NCBI RefSeq assembly: GCF_000769405.2
Contig: NZ_CP053440.1
Location: forward strand, 744,001-808,000
Origin: Rhizobium brockwellii
GTDB taxonomy: Bacteria > Pseudomonadota > Alphaproteobacteria > Rhizobiales > Rhizobiaceae
Length of the DNA: 64,000 nucleotides
Direction of reading: 5' to 3'
In this document: in pieces, positions 1 through 8,713 of the stretch
Numbering within the stretch: position 1 is the stretch's first letter
How the letters are laid out: the number at the start of each line of letters is the position of its first letter
Notes under the pieces: generated by a model
What the model was told of the DNA's origin: nothing
Seen by the model: the letters and a program-made list of their open reading frames with translations, nothing else
Database searches by the model: none
Made by a program: the position numbers and the translations under genes

Positions 1-17
1 CCGGTGATCATAAACAT
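1..17 (-). CDS. Start of a gene running off the left edge (possible NAD(P)-binding protein)
   Basis: Only the first five codons and part of the sixth are inside the window. On the minus strand an ATG at 17-15 is preceded by a good Shine-Dalgarno AAGGAG (30-25) with 7 nt spacing, and the codons read M-F-M-I-T-G. That beginning is typical of NmrA/atypical SDR-type Rossmann proteins, which often sit divergently from a LysR regulator as here. The family call is a guess from a handful of residues; the start itself is well supported. Confidence 0.4.
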
Positions 18-146
18 GGCTAAACTCCTTTGCCGCCTCCGCCGCCAGCATGTTGGCGGTTTGTTATGCTGATCATGTCCCTTGGCAGCCTTTGACTGAA
101 GCGCGCTTCTGTCACATGATTGGTGACTTAAAATCACGGATGCGCG

Positions 147-1043
147 ATGTTTGACGGACGATTATTGAATGGCGTGAGCGTACTGGCCGCCGTTGTCGAG
201 AGCGGAAGCTTCGCGCGGGCGGCGGAGCTAATGGGACTATCGGCGTCGGGCGTCAGCCGCGCCATTTCTCGACTGGAGGGGCGGATCGGTCTGCGGCTCC
301 TCGACCGGACAACACGCACGATGCGGCTGACCGATGACGGCGCGCGGTTCTACGAACAGGTGGCCCCACTCTTGAGCGGCATCGAAGAGGCTGCGCAGAC
401 AGCTGTTGGCGCCAGACAGGCGGTGCGTGGCCGACTGCGAGTCAATGTCGACCCATATTTCTCACGCCTTGTGCTCGGCCCGCGGCTCGGCGCCTTCCTC
501 GATCGTTATCCGGATATCCAGATCGAGGTCATCACCCGCAACGAGATCGGCGATCTTGTTGCTGATGGCATGGACGTCGCGGTGCGTTTTGGCGAGCCTG
601 CACAGCGGTCGCTTATTTCGCGCCTGTTGATGCAGACGCGCGTGATCACGATTGCGGCTCCCGCTTATATCGAGCGATATGGTCGGCCGAGCCGTCCACA
701 GGATTTGAGCGAGCATACCTGTATCCAGTTCCAGGACCCGCTGACGGCAAGGCCTTTCGAATGGGAGCTTCGGCGGGGTGAAAAGGTCGTCTCGATCGAG
801 ACCCGCAGCCGCATTTTAGTCAACGATGCCGGCACGACCTTGGCGACCTGCCTTGCGGGGATAGGCATCGCGCAGGTCTTCTCACTCGGGATGGCGGATT
901 ATCTGAACAATGGGCAGCTCGTGAACCTCTTTCCCGACTGGTCGGACGAGACCTTCCCGCTCTACGCCTTCTATCCCTCGCGTCAGCATGTTCCGGCTAA
1001 GGTCAGGGCCTTCATAGATTTCTGCGTCGAGATCATTGAATAG
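147..1043 (+). CDS. LysR-family transcriptional regulator
   Basis: This 298-residue cytoplasmic DNA-binding protein has normal LysR length. Residues about 1-60 form the winged helix-turn-helix, with the typical A-x-x-L-x-x-S-x-x-x-V-S-R-A-I-x-x-L-E pattern and the following LLDRTTR segment. Residues about 90-295 form the periplasmic-binding-protein-like effector domain. The gene is divergent from the gene whose start lies at the left edge, so it most likely controls that neighbour, as LysR genes commonly do. The effector cannot be told from sequence. The Shine-Dalgarno upstream of this ATG is weak, but the HTH begins close after it and no better start is seen. Confidence 0.93.
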   Translation: MFDGRLLNGVSVLAAVVESGSFARAAELMGLSASGVSRAISRLEGRIGLRLLDRTTRTMRLTDDGARFYEQVAPLLSGIEEAAQTAVGARQAVRGRLRVNVDPYFSRLVLGPRLGAFLDRYPDIQIEVITRNEIGDLVADGMDVAVRFGEPAQRSLISRLLMQTRVITIAAPAYIERYGRPSRPQDLSEHTCIQFQDPLTARPFEWELRRGEKVVSIETRSRILVNDAGTTLATCLAGIGIAQVFSLGMADYLNNGQLVNLFPDWSDETFPLYAFYPSRQHVPAKVRAFIDFCVEIIE

Positions 1044-1044
1044 A

Positions 1045-1070
1045 CGGAGGCGCCTCGTCGAGCGCCTCTG
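1045..1070 (+). terminator. Stem-loop after the LysR gene, possible terminator
   Basis: Directly after the stop codon, GAGGCGC (1047-1053) pairs with GCGCCTC (1062-1068) around an 8-nt loop. The stem extends by a G-U and a C-G pair. No clear U-run follows, so intrinsic termination is only possible. A second small AAGCC/GGCTT stem lies at about 1079-1093. Confidence 0.4.
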
Positions 1071-1326
1071 CTGGCTTAAGCCTGCCGCGGCTTTCTGGTT
1101 CTGATAGGCCATTGCGGTAATTCGTCTTATTGGGTTCTTTCATGCTTGGGCGGAAGGCGAATTGCTATCTCCGGCCATAAAGCCCTTGTCATATGCGTTC
1201 TATGCGGACCGGATACTCGCCGCGCAGCAGCAACGGCTCGAAGCCATTGTCGAAGCGACGACAATGAAGACATCGCAGTTCGTCCGGCGGCTACTCACCG
1301 GCAGTTCGTCATCTCAAGGATCACAT

Positions 1327-1821
1327 TCACGAAAAACTCGAACCGGACTTGTCCCAGCCTTCCTTGATCGTCTCCATGGCGACATTCGTCGATGTGCTGG
1401 CAACGTGGGGCAGTGTCGAGATGCGCTCGCCGAGGACGCGGCGGTAGCGGCCGATATCACGGGTGCGGATCTTCAGCAGATAGTCGAACCTGCCGGCGAT
1501 CATATGGCACTCCTCGACTTCGCTGATTTTCTTGATGGCATCGTTGAAGCTCTTCAGCGCGTCCTCGCGGGTATCGGAAAGCTTCACCTCGACGAAAGCA
1601 ATATGGTCGAGCTGCATTTTCGACGGATTGAGGATGGCCTTGAAACCTTCGATATATCCTTCGCTGATCAGCCTCTTGAAGCGGATCTGGCACGGCGTCT
1701 TCGATAATCCGACACGCGCGGCAAGATCGGTGATCGACAGCCTTCCTTCCTCGGCGAGTGCAGCGAGGATCTTTCTGTCGAACTGGTCCAATTCACTAAA
1801 GATGTCGGTTTCAGCGGCCAT
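1327..1821 (-). CDS. putR: Lrp/AsnC-family regulator, PutR-like activator of putA
   Basis: This 164-residue Lrp-type regulator has an N-terminal HTH (about residues 8-65; LDQFDRKILAAL opening and the LSKTPCQ-RFKRL recognition region) followed by a RAM ligand-binding domain. The reading frame is open further upstream to 1878. The ATG at 1821 is preferred because the family opens a few residues before the LDxxDxKIL motif. The gene is divergent from putA. In Agrobacterium and Rhodobacter an Lrp-type protein called PutR activates putA in response to proline, so the same role is inferred from position and family. The symbol rests on that context. Confidence 0.88.
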   Translation of the reverse strand: MAAETDIFSELDQFDRKILAALAEEGRLSITDLAARVGLSKTPCQIRFKRLISEGYIEGFKAILNPSKMQLDHIAFVEVKLSDTREDALKSFNDAIKKISEVEECHMIAGRFDYLLKIRTRDIGRYRRVLGERISTLPHVASTSTNVAMETIKEGWDKSGSSFS

Positions 1822-1971
1822 TCGAACTCTCAAGGATGAATTAATAAGTTCATACAGCCTGGAAACGGCTGAAATCAAGTGAGATCGCGATTTGAGGCTG
1901 TGGTAGATTGTAGGCCGGGCAGAAGAGTGATGAAATCGGTATCGGCGCCGCGCTCAAAACGGGGATCATAC

Positions 1972-2178
1972 ATGCATAACAAAGAAGCGGATGACGATCG
2001 GACGCTGGACCTGCTCGCTCACTACCGGCCGCTAGCGATCAGGGCCGTGGCTGCGGCGCTCACCCTCAAGCGCGACAGACCGGATGCGCGCCCGCTGCGA
2101 GAGACGGAATATTCCGGCCCCGCCTGCACGGACGATGCACAGTGGGACGACGAGCCCGGCATCTCGTTCATCCGTTAA
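1972..2178 (+). CDS. Small hypothetical protein between putR and putA
   Basis: This 68-residue ORF has a GGGGA Shine-Dalgarno about 7 nt before the ATG. It ends 27 nt before the putA start, so it would be co-transcribed with putA. It has a basic, helix-prone middle (YRPLAIRAVAAALTLKR) and an acidic tail; no signal peptide or membrane span is seen. I do not recognise a family. The composition looks coding and no other gene competes in the intergenic space, but it could also be untranslated leader. A role as a leader peptide or small accessory protein for PutA is speculation. Confidence 0.5.
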   Translation: MHNKEADDDRTLDLLAHYRPLAIRAVAAALTLKRDRPDARPLRETEYSGPACTDDAQWDDEPGISFIR

Positions 2179-2205
2179 ACCAGATTTCGATTGATAGGTA
2201 CTTTC

Positions 2206-5200
2206 ATGTTGAACGCAGTGATCGACCCCGCCTCCTCCAATGATCCGGCCGACGGCGCGCCATTCTCGGCCTTTGCGCCGCCGATCCGGCCGCAATCCGA
2301 ACTTCGCCAGGCCATCACGGCAGCCTATCGCCGACCGGAAACCGAATGCCTGCCGCCGCTCGTTGCCGCGGCGCGTGTCTCCGAGGCAAAACGCTATGAC
2401 ATTCGCAGTACGGCCCGCAGCCTGATCGAGGCGTTGCGCGCCAAGCACAAGGGGACCGGTGTCGAAGGGCTGGTGCAGGAATATTCGCTTTCCAGCCAGG
2501 AAGGCGTGGCGCTCATGTGCCTCGCCGAAGCGCTGCTGCGCATTCCCGATACCGAAACCCGGGACGCGCTGATCCGCGACAAGATCGCCGAGGGCAACTG
2601 GACCTCCCATATCGGCGGCGGAAAATCCATGTTCGTCAACGCCGCCACCTGGGGTCTCGTCGTCACCGGCAAGCTGACGTCGACGGTCAACGACCGAAGC
2701 CTGTCCGCAGCGCTGACGCGGCTGATCGCGCGCGCCGGCGAGCCGGTCATCCGTCGCGGCGTCGATATGGCGATGCGCATGATGGGCGAGCAGTTCGTCA
2801 CCGGCGAAACGATCGCGGAGGCGCTGAAACGCGCCCGGCCGCTGGAAGCGCGCGGCTTCCGCTACTCCTACGACATGCTGGGCGAGGCCGCGACGACGGG
2901 CGCCGATGCCGAGCGTTATTACCGAGATTACGAAAAGGCGATCCACGCCATCGGCAAGGGGTCGGACGGGCGCGGCATCTATGACGGCCCGGGCATATCG
3001 ATCAAGCTTTCGGCCCTGCATCCGCGCTACGTGAGGTCGCAGGCCGGCCGGGTGATGAGCGAGCTGCTGCCGAAGGTCAAGGCGCTGGCCGTTCTCGCCA
3101 AGACCTATGATCTCGGCCTCAATATCGACGCCGAGGAGGCCGATCGGCTGGAGCTTTCGCTCGATCTCCTCGAGGAGCTTTGCTTTGCCCCTGATCTTAC
3201 CGGATGGAACGGGCTGGGCTTCGTCGTGCAGGCCTATGGCAAGCGCTGCCCCTTCGTCCTCGACTACATCATTGATCTCGCACGCCGCTCGGAGCGCCGG
3301 GTCATGGTCCGTCTCGTCAAGGGCGCCTACTGGGATGCCGAGATCAAGCGGGCCCAGCTTGATGGTCTCGACGACTATCCGGTCTATACCCGCAAGATCT
3401 ACACCGATGTCGCCTACGTCGCCTGCGCGCGCAAGCTGCTCGATGCTCCGGATGCGGTCTTCCCGCAATTTGCTACCCATAATGCGCAGACGCTCGCCAC
3501 GATCTATCGTCTGGCGGGTCCTGATTTCGCTGTCGGCAAATACGAGTTCCAATGCCTGCATGGCATGGGCGAACCGCTCTATGACGAGGTGGTCGGAAAG
3601 GAAAAACTGAACCGGCCCTGCCGCATCTATGCGCCTGTGGGAACCCATGAGACGCTGCTCGCCTATCTGGTTCGACGCCTTCTGGAAAATGGCGCCAATT
3701 CGTCCTTCGTTCACCGCATCTCCGATCCGAATGTCTCGGTCGAGGCTCTGATCGCAGATCCCGCCGAAATCGTCGCAGCCATGCCTGTCGTTGGCGCGCC
3801 CCACGCGCAGATCGCCTCGCCGAAGGCTCTTTACGGCAACGCCCGGGCCAATTCCGATGGTCTCGATCTCTCGAACGAGGCCACGCTTTCGGATTTGGCT
3901 GAGGCGCTCGCCTCCACGGCTGCGGGCCTATGGCATGCGCTTCCCATCCTTGCCGACGGCTCGACGGATGGGGTGACGCGGGAGGTTCTCAATCCTGCCG
4001 ATCACCGGGATGTTGTCGGCACGGTGACCGAAGTGAAGGTCGAGGAGGCTGCGCGCATCGTTCGCATGGCGGCCGAGCATGCGCCGCAATGGGCCGCCGT
4101 GCCGCCGGCCGAGCGTGCCGCCTGCCTGGAGCGGGCCGCCGACATCATGCAGGCCCGCATCAAGGTGCTGATGGGGATCGTCATGCGCGAAGCCGGCAAA
4201 TCCGCGGCCAATGCCATCGGCGAGGTGCGTGAGGCCATCGATTTCCTGCGCTACTATGCCGAACAGGCTCGCAAGACCCTCGGCCCCTCGCATGCCCCCC
4301 TCGGTCCGGTCGTCTGCATCAGCCCGTGGAATTTCCCGCTGGCGATTTTCACCGGACAGGTCGCCGCAGCCTTGGTTGCAGGCAATCCCGTGCTTGCCAA
4401 ACCGGCGGGCGTCACGCCGATCATCGCTTCGGAGAGTGTGAAGATCCTTCACGAGGCAGGCGTGCCTGTCGGTGCCTTGCAGTTCGTGCCCGGCAGCGGC
4501 CGTCTCGGCGCCGGCATGGTCGGGGCGGAGGAGACGGCAGGCGTCATGTTTACCGGGTCGACCGAAGTTGCCCGCATGATCCAGGCGCAACTGGCCGAAC
4601 GGCTGTCGGCGACCGGGAAACCGATTCCGCTGATTGCCGAAACCGGTGGCCAGAACGGCATGATCGTCGACTCCTCGGCGTTGGCCGAGCAGGTGGTGGC
4701 CGACGTCATTGCCTCTGCTTTCGACAGCGCCGGTCAGCGCTGCTCGGCCCTCAGGGTTCTCTGCCTTCAGGACGATGTCGCCGACAGGACCCTCGCCATG
4801 CTGAAGGGCGCCTTCCGCGAACTGACGATCGGCCGTACCGATCAGCTGAGCATCGATGTCGGCCCTGTCATCAACGACAGCGCAAAGACGGAGATCGACC
4901 AGCATATCGAACAGATGCGCGGCTTAGGTCGCAAGGTGGATCAGCTGCCGCTGCCCGAAAGTGCTGCGGCGGGGACCTTCGTTCCGCCGACGATCATTGA
5001 GATCAAGTCGCTGTCGGACCTGACGAGGGAGATCTTCGGCCCGGTCCTGCATGTTATCCGTTTCAAGCGAAACGGGCTCGACCGTCTGATCGACGACATC
5101 AACGCATCGGGTTATGGTCTGACATTCGGGCTTCACACCCGGCTTGATGAAACGATCGCGCATGTGACCAGCCGCATCAAGGCTGGAAACCTCTACGTCA

Positions 5201-5913
5201 ACCGGAACATCATCGGCGCCGTCGTCGGCGTGCAGCCGTTCGGCGGCCGCGGCCTGTCGGGAACGGGTCCGAAGGCCGGCGGTCCGCTCTATATCGGCCG
5301 GCTGGTGCAGCGTGCGCCCGTGCCGCCGCAGCAGGATTCCGTTCATACGGACCTCGCTCTTCGCGACTACATCGTCTGGCTCGACAAGAAGGGCTTGTCG
5401 GGCGAGGGGGAAGTGGCGCGTGGATATGCGAGCCGCTCGGCGCTCGGGCTCGAACGCGAACTCACCGGTCCGGTCGGGGAGCTCAATCTCTACGCGCTCC
5501 ATCCCCGCGGCCGTATTCTCCTCGTGCCGCAGACAGAGGGCGGGCTTCATCGCCAGATCGCCGCAGCCCTATCGACCGGCAACCACATCGTCGTGGACAC
5601 GGGTTCCTTATCGAAGTCAGTCCTGGCGGATCTTCCGGCGGCTGTCGCCGGCCGGATTTCCTGGACCTCGGATTGGGAAAAGGACGGACCGTTCTCGGGT
5701 GCCCTCGTCGAAGGGGACCGCGACAGGGTTCTGGCTGTCAATCAGAAGATCGCTCACCTGCCCGGTCCGCTTCTGCTGGTCCAGGCCGCGACGACCGAGG
5801 AATTGGCGAGCGATCCCGAAGCCTACTGCCTCAATTGGTTGCTGGAGGAAGTGTCGACGTCGATTAACACCGCGGCTGCCGGCGGCAATGCAAGCCTCAT
5901 GGCCATCGGCTGA
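2206..5913 (+). CDS. putA: Bifunctional proline dehydrogenase / L-glutamate gamma-semialdehyde dehydrogenase PutA
   Basis: PutA oxidises proline to glutamate in two steps (FAD-dependent proline dehydrogenase, then NAD-dependent P5C dehydrogenase) with channelled intermediate. The protein is 1235 residues from the ATG at 2206; a TTG five codons upstream is less likely. The PRODH barrel shows RLVKGAYWD and FATHN. The ALDH domain shows the ETGGQN glutamate (E812) and the catalytic cysteine C846 in SAGQRCSALR. About 150-200 residues beyond the ALDH domain match the C-terminal domain of long type-B PutAs such as that of Sinorhizobium meliloti. The N-terminal ribbon-helix-helix repressor domain of E. 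coli PutA is absent. Regulation is therefore expected from the divergent Lrp-type gene. Confidence 0.97.
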   Translation: MLNAVIDPASSNDPADGAPFSAFAPPIRPQSELRQAITAAYRRPETECLPPLVAAARVSEAKRYDIRSTARSLIEALRAKHKGTGVEGLVQEYSLSSQEGVALMCLAEALLRIPDTETRDALIRDKIAEGNWTSHIGGGKSMFVNAATWGLVVTGKLTSTVNDRSLSAALTRLIARAGEPVIRRGVDMAMRMMGEQFVTGETIAEALKRARPLEARGFRYSYDMLGEAATTGADAERYYRDYEKAIHAIGKGSDGRGIYDGPGISIKLSALHPRYVRSQAGRVMSELLPKVKALAVLAKTYDLGLNIDAEEADRLELSLDLLEELCFAPDLTGWNGLGFVVQAYGKRCPFVLDYIIDLARRSERRVMVRLVKGAYWDAEIKRAQLDGLDDYPVYTRKIYTDVAYVACARKLLDAPDAVFPQFATHNAQTLATIYRLAGPDFAVGKYEFQCLHGMGEPLYDEVVGKEKLNRPCRIYAPVGTHETLLAYLVRRLLENGANSSFVHRISDPNVSVEALIADPAEIVAAMPVVGAPHAQIASPKALYGNARANSDGLDLSNEATLSDLAEALASTAAGLWHALPILADGSTDGVTREVLNPADHRDVVGTVTEVKVEEAARIVRMAAEHAPQWAAVPPAERAACLERAADIMQARIKVLMGIVMREAGKSAANAIGEVREAIDFLRYYAEQARKTLGPSHAPLGPVVCISPWNFPLAIFTGQVAAALVAGNPVLAKPAGVTPIIASESVKILHEAGVPVGALQFVPGSGRLGAGMVGAEETAGVMFTGSTEVARMIQAQLAERLSATGKPIPLIAETGGQNGMIVDSSALAEQVVADVIASAFDSAGQRCSALRVLCLQDDVADRTLAMLKGAFRELTIGRTDQLSIDVGPVINDSAKTEIDQHIEQMRGLGRKVDQLPLPESAAAGTFVPPTIIEIKSLSDLTREIFGPVLHVIRFKRNGLDRLIDDINASGYGLTFGLHTRLDETIAHVTSRIKAGNLYVNRNIIGAVVGVQPFGGRGLSGTGPKAGGPLYIGRLVQRAPVPPQQDSVHTDLALRDYIVWLDKKGLSGEGEVARGYASRSALGLERELTGPVGELNLYALHPRGRILLVPQTEGGLHRQIAAALSTGNHIVVDTGSLSKSVLADLPAAVAGRISWTSDWEKDGPFSGALVEGDRDRVLAVNQKIAHLPGPLLLVQAATTEELASDPEAYCLNWLLEEVSTSINTAAAGGNASLMAIG

Positions 5914-5922
5914 GTAACAAGA

Positions 5923-5947
5923 CGAGGGCGTTGAAAATGCGTCCTCG
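5923..5947 (+). terminator. Stem-loop after putA
   Basis: CGAGGGCG (5923-5930) pairs with CGTCCTCG (5940-5947), 8 bp with one G-U pair, around a 9-nt loop just after the putA stop. No U-tract follows, so this is only a candidate terminator between two convergent genes. Confidence 0.35.
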
Positions 5948-6071
5948 AAACTCCAGACGGAAAAGAGGGCCTCTTCCCAATCCGGCGCGCCTTACTGAGC
6001 GCTGCATGACCCGAAGGGGGTCATTCCAGTCATTTGCGTAGATGATTCACCTCATGCAGGTGGAGGGAGGT

Positions 6072-7271
6072 TCAGTCGAAGAAGCCCGCATCCTCTTCCC
6101 TGAGATATCTCCTGGCCGCTTCGGCGTCGATATCGATTCCCAGACCCGGCGCTTCCAGTAGGTCCACCATGCTGTCCTTCACGATCTGCGGCGGCAAGCC
6201 GATTACCAGTTCCTCCCACCAGGGGTCGGAGGCGCTCGGATATTCGAAGGCGACGTAATTTGCCGGCAATGTGGCGCAGACATTGATCAACGCGCCGAGC
6301 CCCAGCAGGCCGTTGGCTGTGCCGTGCGGTGCCATCAGGATCGAGTGCATGTAGGCGTGCTCGGCGACCCATTTGAGCTCGGCAATGCCGCCAATATCTG
6401 CCGGATCGGGGCCGATGACGCGCACCGCCTGCGTCTCGATCAGTTCCTTGAAATTGTGCCGCAGGTAGATCTGCTCACCAGTGTGGATCGGTGTCGAGGT
6501 GGAGAGGGTCAGTTCCCGATAGGCCTGCGGATTGACCCACGGCACGTAGTCGCCAGTCAGCATGTCCTCGAGCCACATCAAATTGTACTTCTCGACCGCG
6601 CGAGCGAACTTGATCGCATCGGGCAGCATCCAGCCCGGACCGCAGTCGAGCGCCAGGCTGACTTTGTCGCCCAGCACTTCCTTCATCGCGATCACGCAGT
6701 CAAGCATGTGATTGAAACCGCGCTCGCTGATCATGCCCTGATCCATGGCACCGTGATAGCCGGCCTTCTTCTGCGTCACGCCGTAGTGGAAGTCCTCGAT
6801 GGTGTCCTTCATGTTGGAGTGGAACGAGATGCCTTGCTTGACCATGAAGAAGTTCTGCGGCTGCTCCATCATCCATTTGACGTCAGCGGCGTAATCCTCC
6901 GGCCGGTCGCCCGTGCGTTTCTGGCGAATCGAGCCATTGTAGACGCGCACCTTGTCGCGCACCTTGCCGCCGAGCAGTTTATAGGCGGGCACGCCCGCGG
7001 CCTTGCCGGCAATATCCCACAGCGCATGCTCGATGGCGCTCACCGCCGCGCCGTAGGGCTTGAAAGAGCCGCGTTGGCGTATCTTCAGCATGACTCTCTC
7101 GACGTCTGTCGGGTCCTCGCCGATCAGCGCCTCGCGGAAATGCAGCACAAAGGGCTTGAGGTAGGACTTGGTGAATTCGACTTCACCCAAGCCATGGAGG
7201 CCCTCGTCCGTGACGATGCGGACGATCGGGTGTTTGCCGATAACGGCACAGCGCAGATCGGTGATCTTCAT
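6072..7271 (-). CDS. Enolase-superfamily (mandelate racemase/muconate lactonizing) enzyme, paralogue A
   Basis: This 399-residue member has an N-terminal capping domain (about 1-115) followed by the (beta/alpha)7-beta barrel. Metal ligands are visible as D209 (LALDCG), E235 (WLEDM) and E266 (HTGEQ). An acid/base pair is seen as D289 or D292 with H316 (APHG). The second-strand lysine is K145 (MVKQG) but the usual second lysine of KxK is glycine. Members dehydrate or racemise sugar acids; the substrate cannot be called. It starts 17 nt after paralogue B and has a good AAAGGA Shine-Dalgarno, so it is the last gene of the GntR-C-B-A operon. The neighbouring importer suggests a sugar acid or its precursor. 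Confidence 0.9.
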   Translation of the reverse strand: MKITDLRCAVIGKHPIVRIVTDEGLHGLGEVEFTKSYLKPFVLHFREALIGEDPTDVERVMLKIRQRGSFKPYGAAVSAIEHALWDIAGKAAGVPAYKLLGGKVRDKVRVYNGSIRQKRTGDRPEDYAADVKWMMEQPQNFFMVKQGISFHSNMKDTIEDFHYGVTQKKAGYHGAMDQGMISERGFNHMLDCVIAMKEVLGDKVSLALDCGPGWMLPDAIKFARAVEKYNLMWLEDMLTGDYVPWVNPQAYRELTLSTSTPIHTGEQIYLRHNFKELIETQAVRVIGPDPADIGGIAELKWVAEHAYMHSILMAPHGTANGLLGLGALINVCATLPANYVAFEYPSASDPWWEELVIGLPPQIVKDSMVDLLEAPGLGIDIDAEAARRYLREEDAGFFD

Positions 7272-7288
7272 CTTCGTTCCTTTTCGCC

Positions 7289-8650
7289 TCAGCTCCAGGT
7301 GCGATCCCAGGAATATTCATCGTCCCAGCGATCCGTGGGCTGCCAAATGCCGGTGACGCCCGGCTGCAGATGTTGCGAGATCACCTCGTCGACGACGTCG
7401 TCAATCCCCAGGCCCGGCTTATCCGAAACAGTGATAAAGCCGTCCTTCACCAGCGGCTTGGGAAGGCCGGTGACGATATCGTCCCACCAGTCGACATCGG
7501 CGGAATGGTATTCCAGCGCCATGAAATTTTCAGTCGCCGTCGCCACGTGTGCGGCGGCCATTGCGGCGATTGGACTTTCTGCCATGTGAATAGCCATGGC
7601 GATACCATGGTCCTGCGCCATGTCGCCGATCTTCTTGGTCTCGAGGATGCCCCCACTGGTGAGCAGGTCCGGATGGATAACGGAGATACCGCCGCTCTTG
7701 AGCAGAGGCTCGAAGCCCTCCTTGAGGTAAATGTCCTCGCCGGTGCAGATCGGCACAGTGGTTGAGTCCTGCAGTTGTCGGTACTGCTCGGTATACTGCC
7801 ATGGGATCACATCCTCGAGCCAGGCTGGCACGTATTTTTCAATTCGCCTGGCAAGACGAATGCCGTTCTGCACCGAGATGTGGCCGATGTGGTCGATGGC
7901 GAGCGGAATATCCATGCCGATGACCTCACGAACCTCGGCAATGTATTGCTCAAGGAAGTCGAGGCCCTTGTCGGAAAAGTGGAGGCCGGTAAACGGGTGC
8001 GGGACGTTATGCAAATCATACGTAGCGTTGCGGACGCGCCGCTCTTCAATGGTTTTCAGCGGGCCGCGGCCGGGGTGGTCGCGGTACCCTTCAAGTGAGC
8101 CGGCAGGAGACACGACCGCACCGGGCACATCCGCGATCTGCATCAGCCCCAGATCCATCTTGAGGAAGGTGAACCCAAGCTCCATGCGTTGCTTGAGGCG
8201 CCTACCGGTCTCGGTGCCGCTCGGCACGGTGGCGTCGGTGTCGCAGTAGACGCGCACTTTTTCCCGAAACCGGCCGCCGAGCATCTGGTAGATGGGGACG
8301 CCATAGGCTTTGCCGGCAAGATCCCACAACGCGATTTCGACGGCCGATACGCCGCCGCCTTGCCGGCCGTGCCCGCCGAACTGCTTGATCCGCCGAAACA
8401 GCCGGTCGATGTTGCAAGGGTTCTCGCCAAGCAACCGGCTCTTCAGCATCAGCGCGTAGGTGGCGCTGGCGCCGTCGCGCACCTCGCCAAGCCCGACGAT
8501 GCCCTGGTTGGTGTAAATCTTGAGCAGCGCTGAGGTGAACGGCGCGCCGACAATTTCGGCTACCCGCATGTCGATGATGCGAAGGTCGGATGGCTTGGAA
8601 TGCGTGTTCACCCGATTGAGCGCCTCGTCGGCTCCATCTGCCTCTGGCAT
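7289..8650 (-). CDS. Enolase-superfamily enzyme, paralogue B, with long insertion
   Basis: At 453 residues this is about 60 longer than the usual MR/MLE enzyme. The extra length is mainly a loop at about residues 172-235, between the KxD motif (K164, D166 of FLKMD) and the first metal ligand D253 (LAIDH). Other ligands are E279 (WLEDV) and E305 (CTGED), with D328 and H355 as the likely acid/base pair. An N-terminal extension of about 22 residues precedes the capping domain. The ATG at 8650 has GAGGA 6 nt upstream. It lies second of three enolase-type genes in the operon (63 nt after C, 17 nt before A). Likely function is sugar-acid dehydratase or racemase; the insertion may shape the active-site lid. 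Confidence 0.88.
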   Translation of the reverse strand: MPEADGADEALNRVNTHSKPSDLRIIDMRVAEIVGAPFTSALLKIYTNQGIVGLGEVRDGASATYALMLKSRLLGENPCNIDRLFRRIKQFGGHGRQGGGVSAVEIALWDLAGKAYGVPIYQMLGGRFREKVRVYCDTDATVPSGTETGRRLKQRMELGFTFLKMDLGLMQIADVPGAVVSPAGSLEGYRDHPGRGPLKTIEERRVRNATYDLHNVPHPFTGLHFSDKGLDFLEQYIAEVREVIGMDIPLAIDHIGHISVQNGIRLARRIEKYVPAWLEDVIPWQYTEQYRQLQDSTTVPICTGEDIYLKEGFEPLLKSGGISVIHPDLLTSGGILETKKIGDMAQDHGIAMAIHMAESPIAAMAAAHVATATENFMALEYHSADVDWWDDIVTGLPKPLVKDGFITVSDKPGLGIDDVVDEVISQHLQPGVTGIWQPTDRWDDEYSWDRTWS

Positions 8651-8713
8651 GATCTATCCTCGTTCTGTCGCTGGGTTTGTCTCCGCGCATGGCTGCGGCG
8701 GCATAGAGCGTTG

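Noticed and set aside
1162..1707. 181-codon plus-strand ORF overlapping the Lrp-type gene
   Set aside because: Most of it is antisense to the conserved RAM domain; the first 50 codons have no family match or Shine-Dalgarno.
2032..3804. 590-codon minus-strand ORF
   Set aside because: It is fully antisense to putA, has composition of a shadow frame in GC-rich DNA, and shows no family motif.
3928..4905. 325-codon minus-strand ORF
   Set aside because: Antisense to the conserved ALDH domain of putA; no motif.
6324..7589. 421-codon plus-strand ORF
   Set aside because: Spans antisense of two enolase-superfamily genes; shadow frame.
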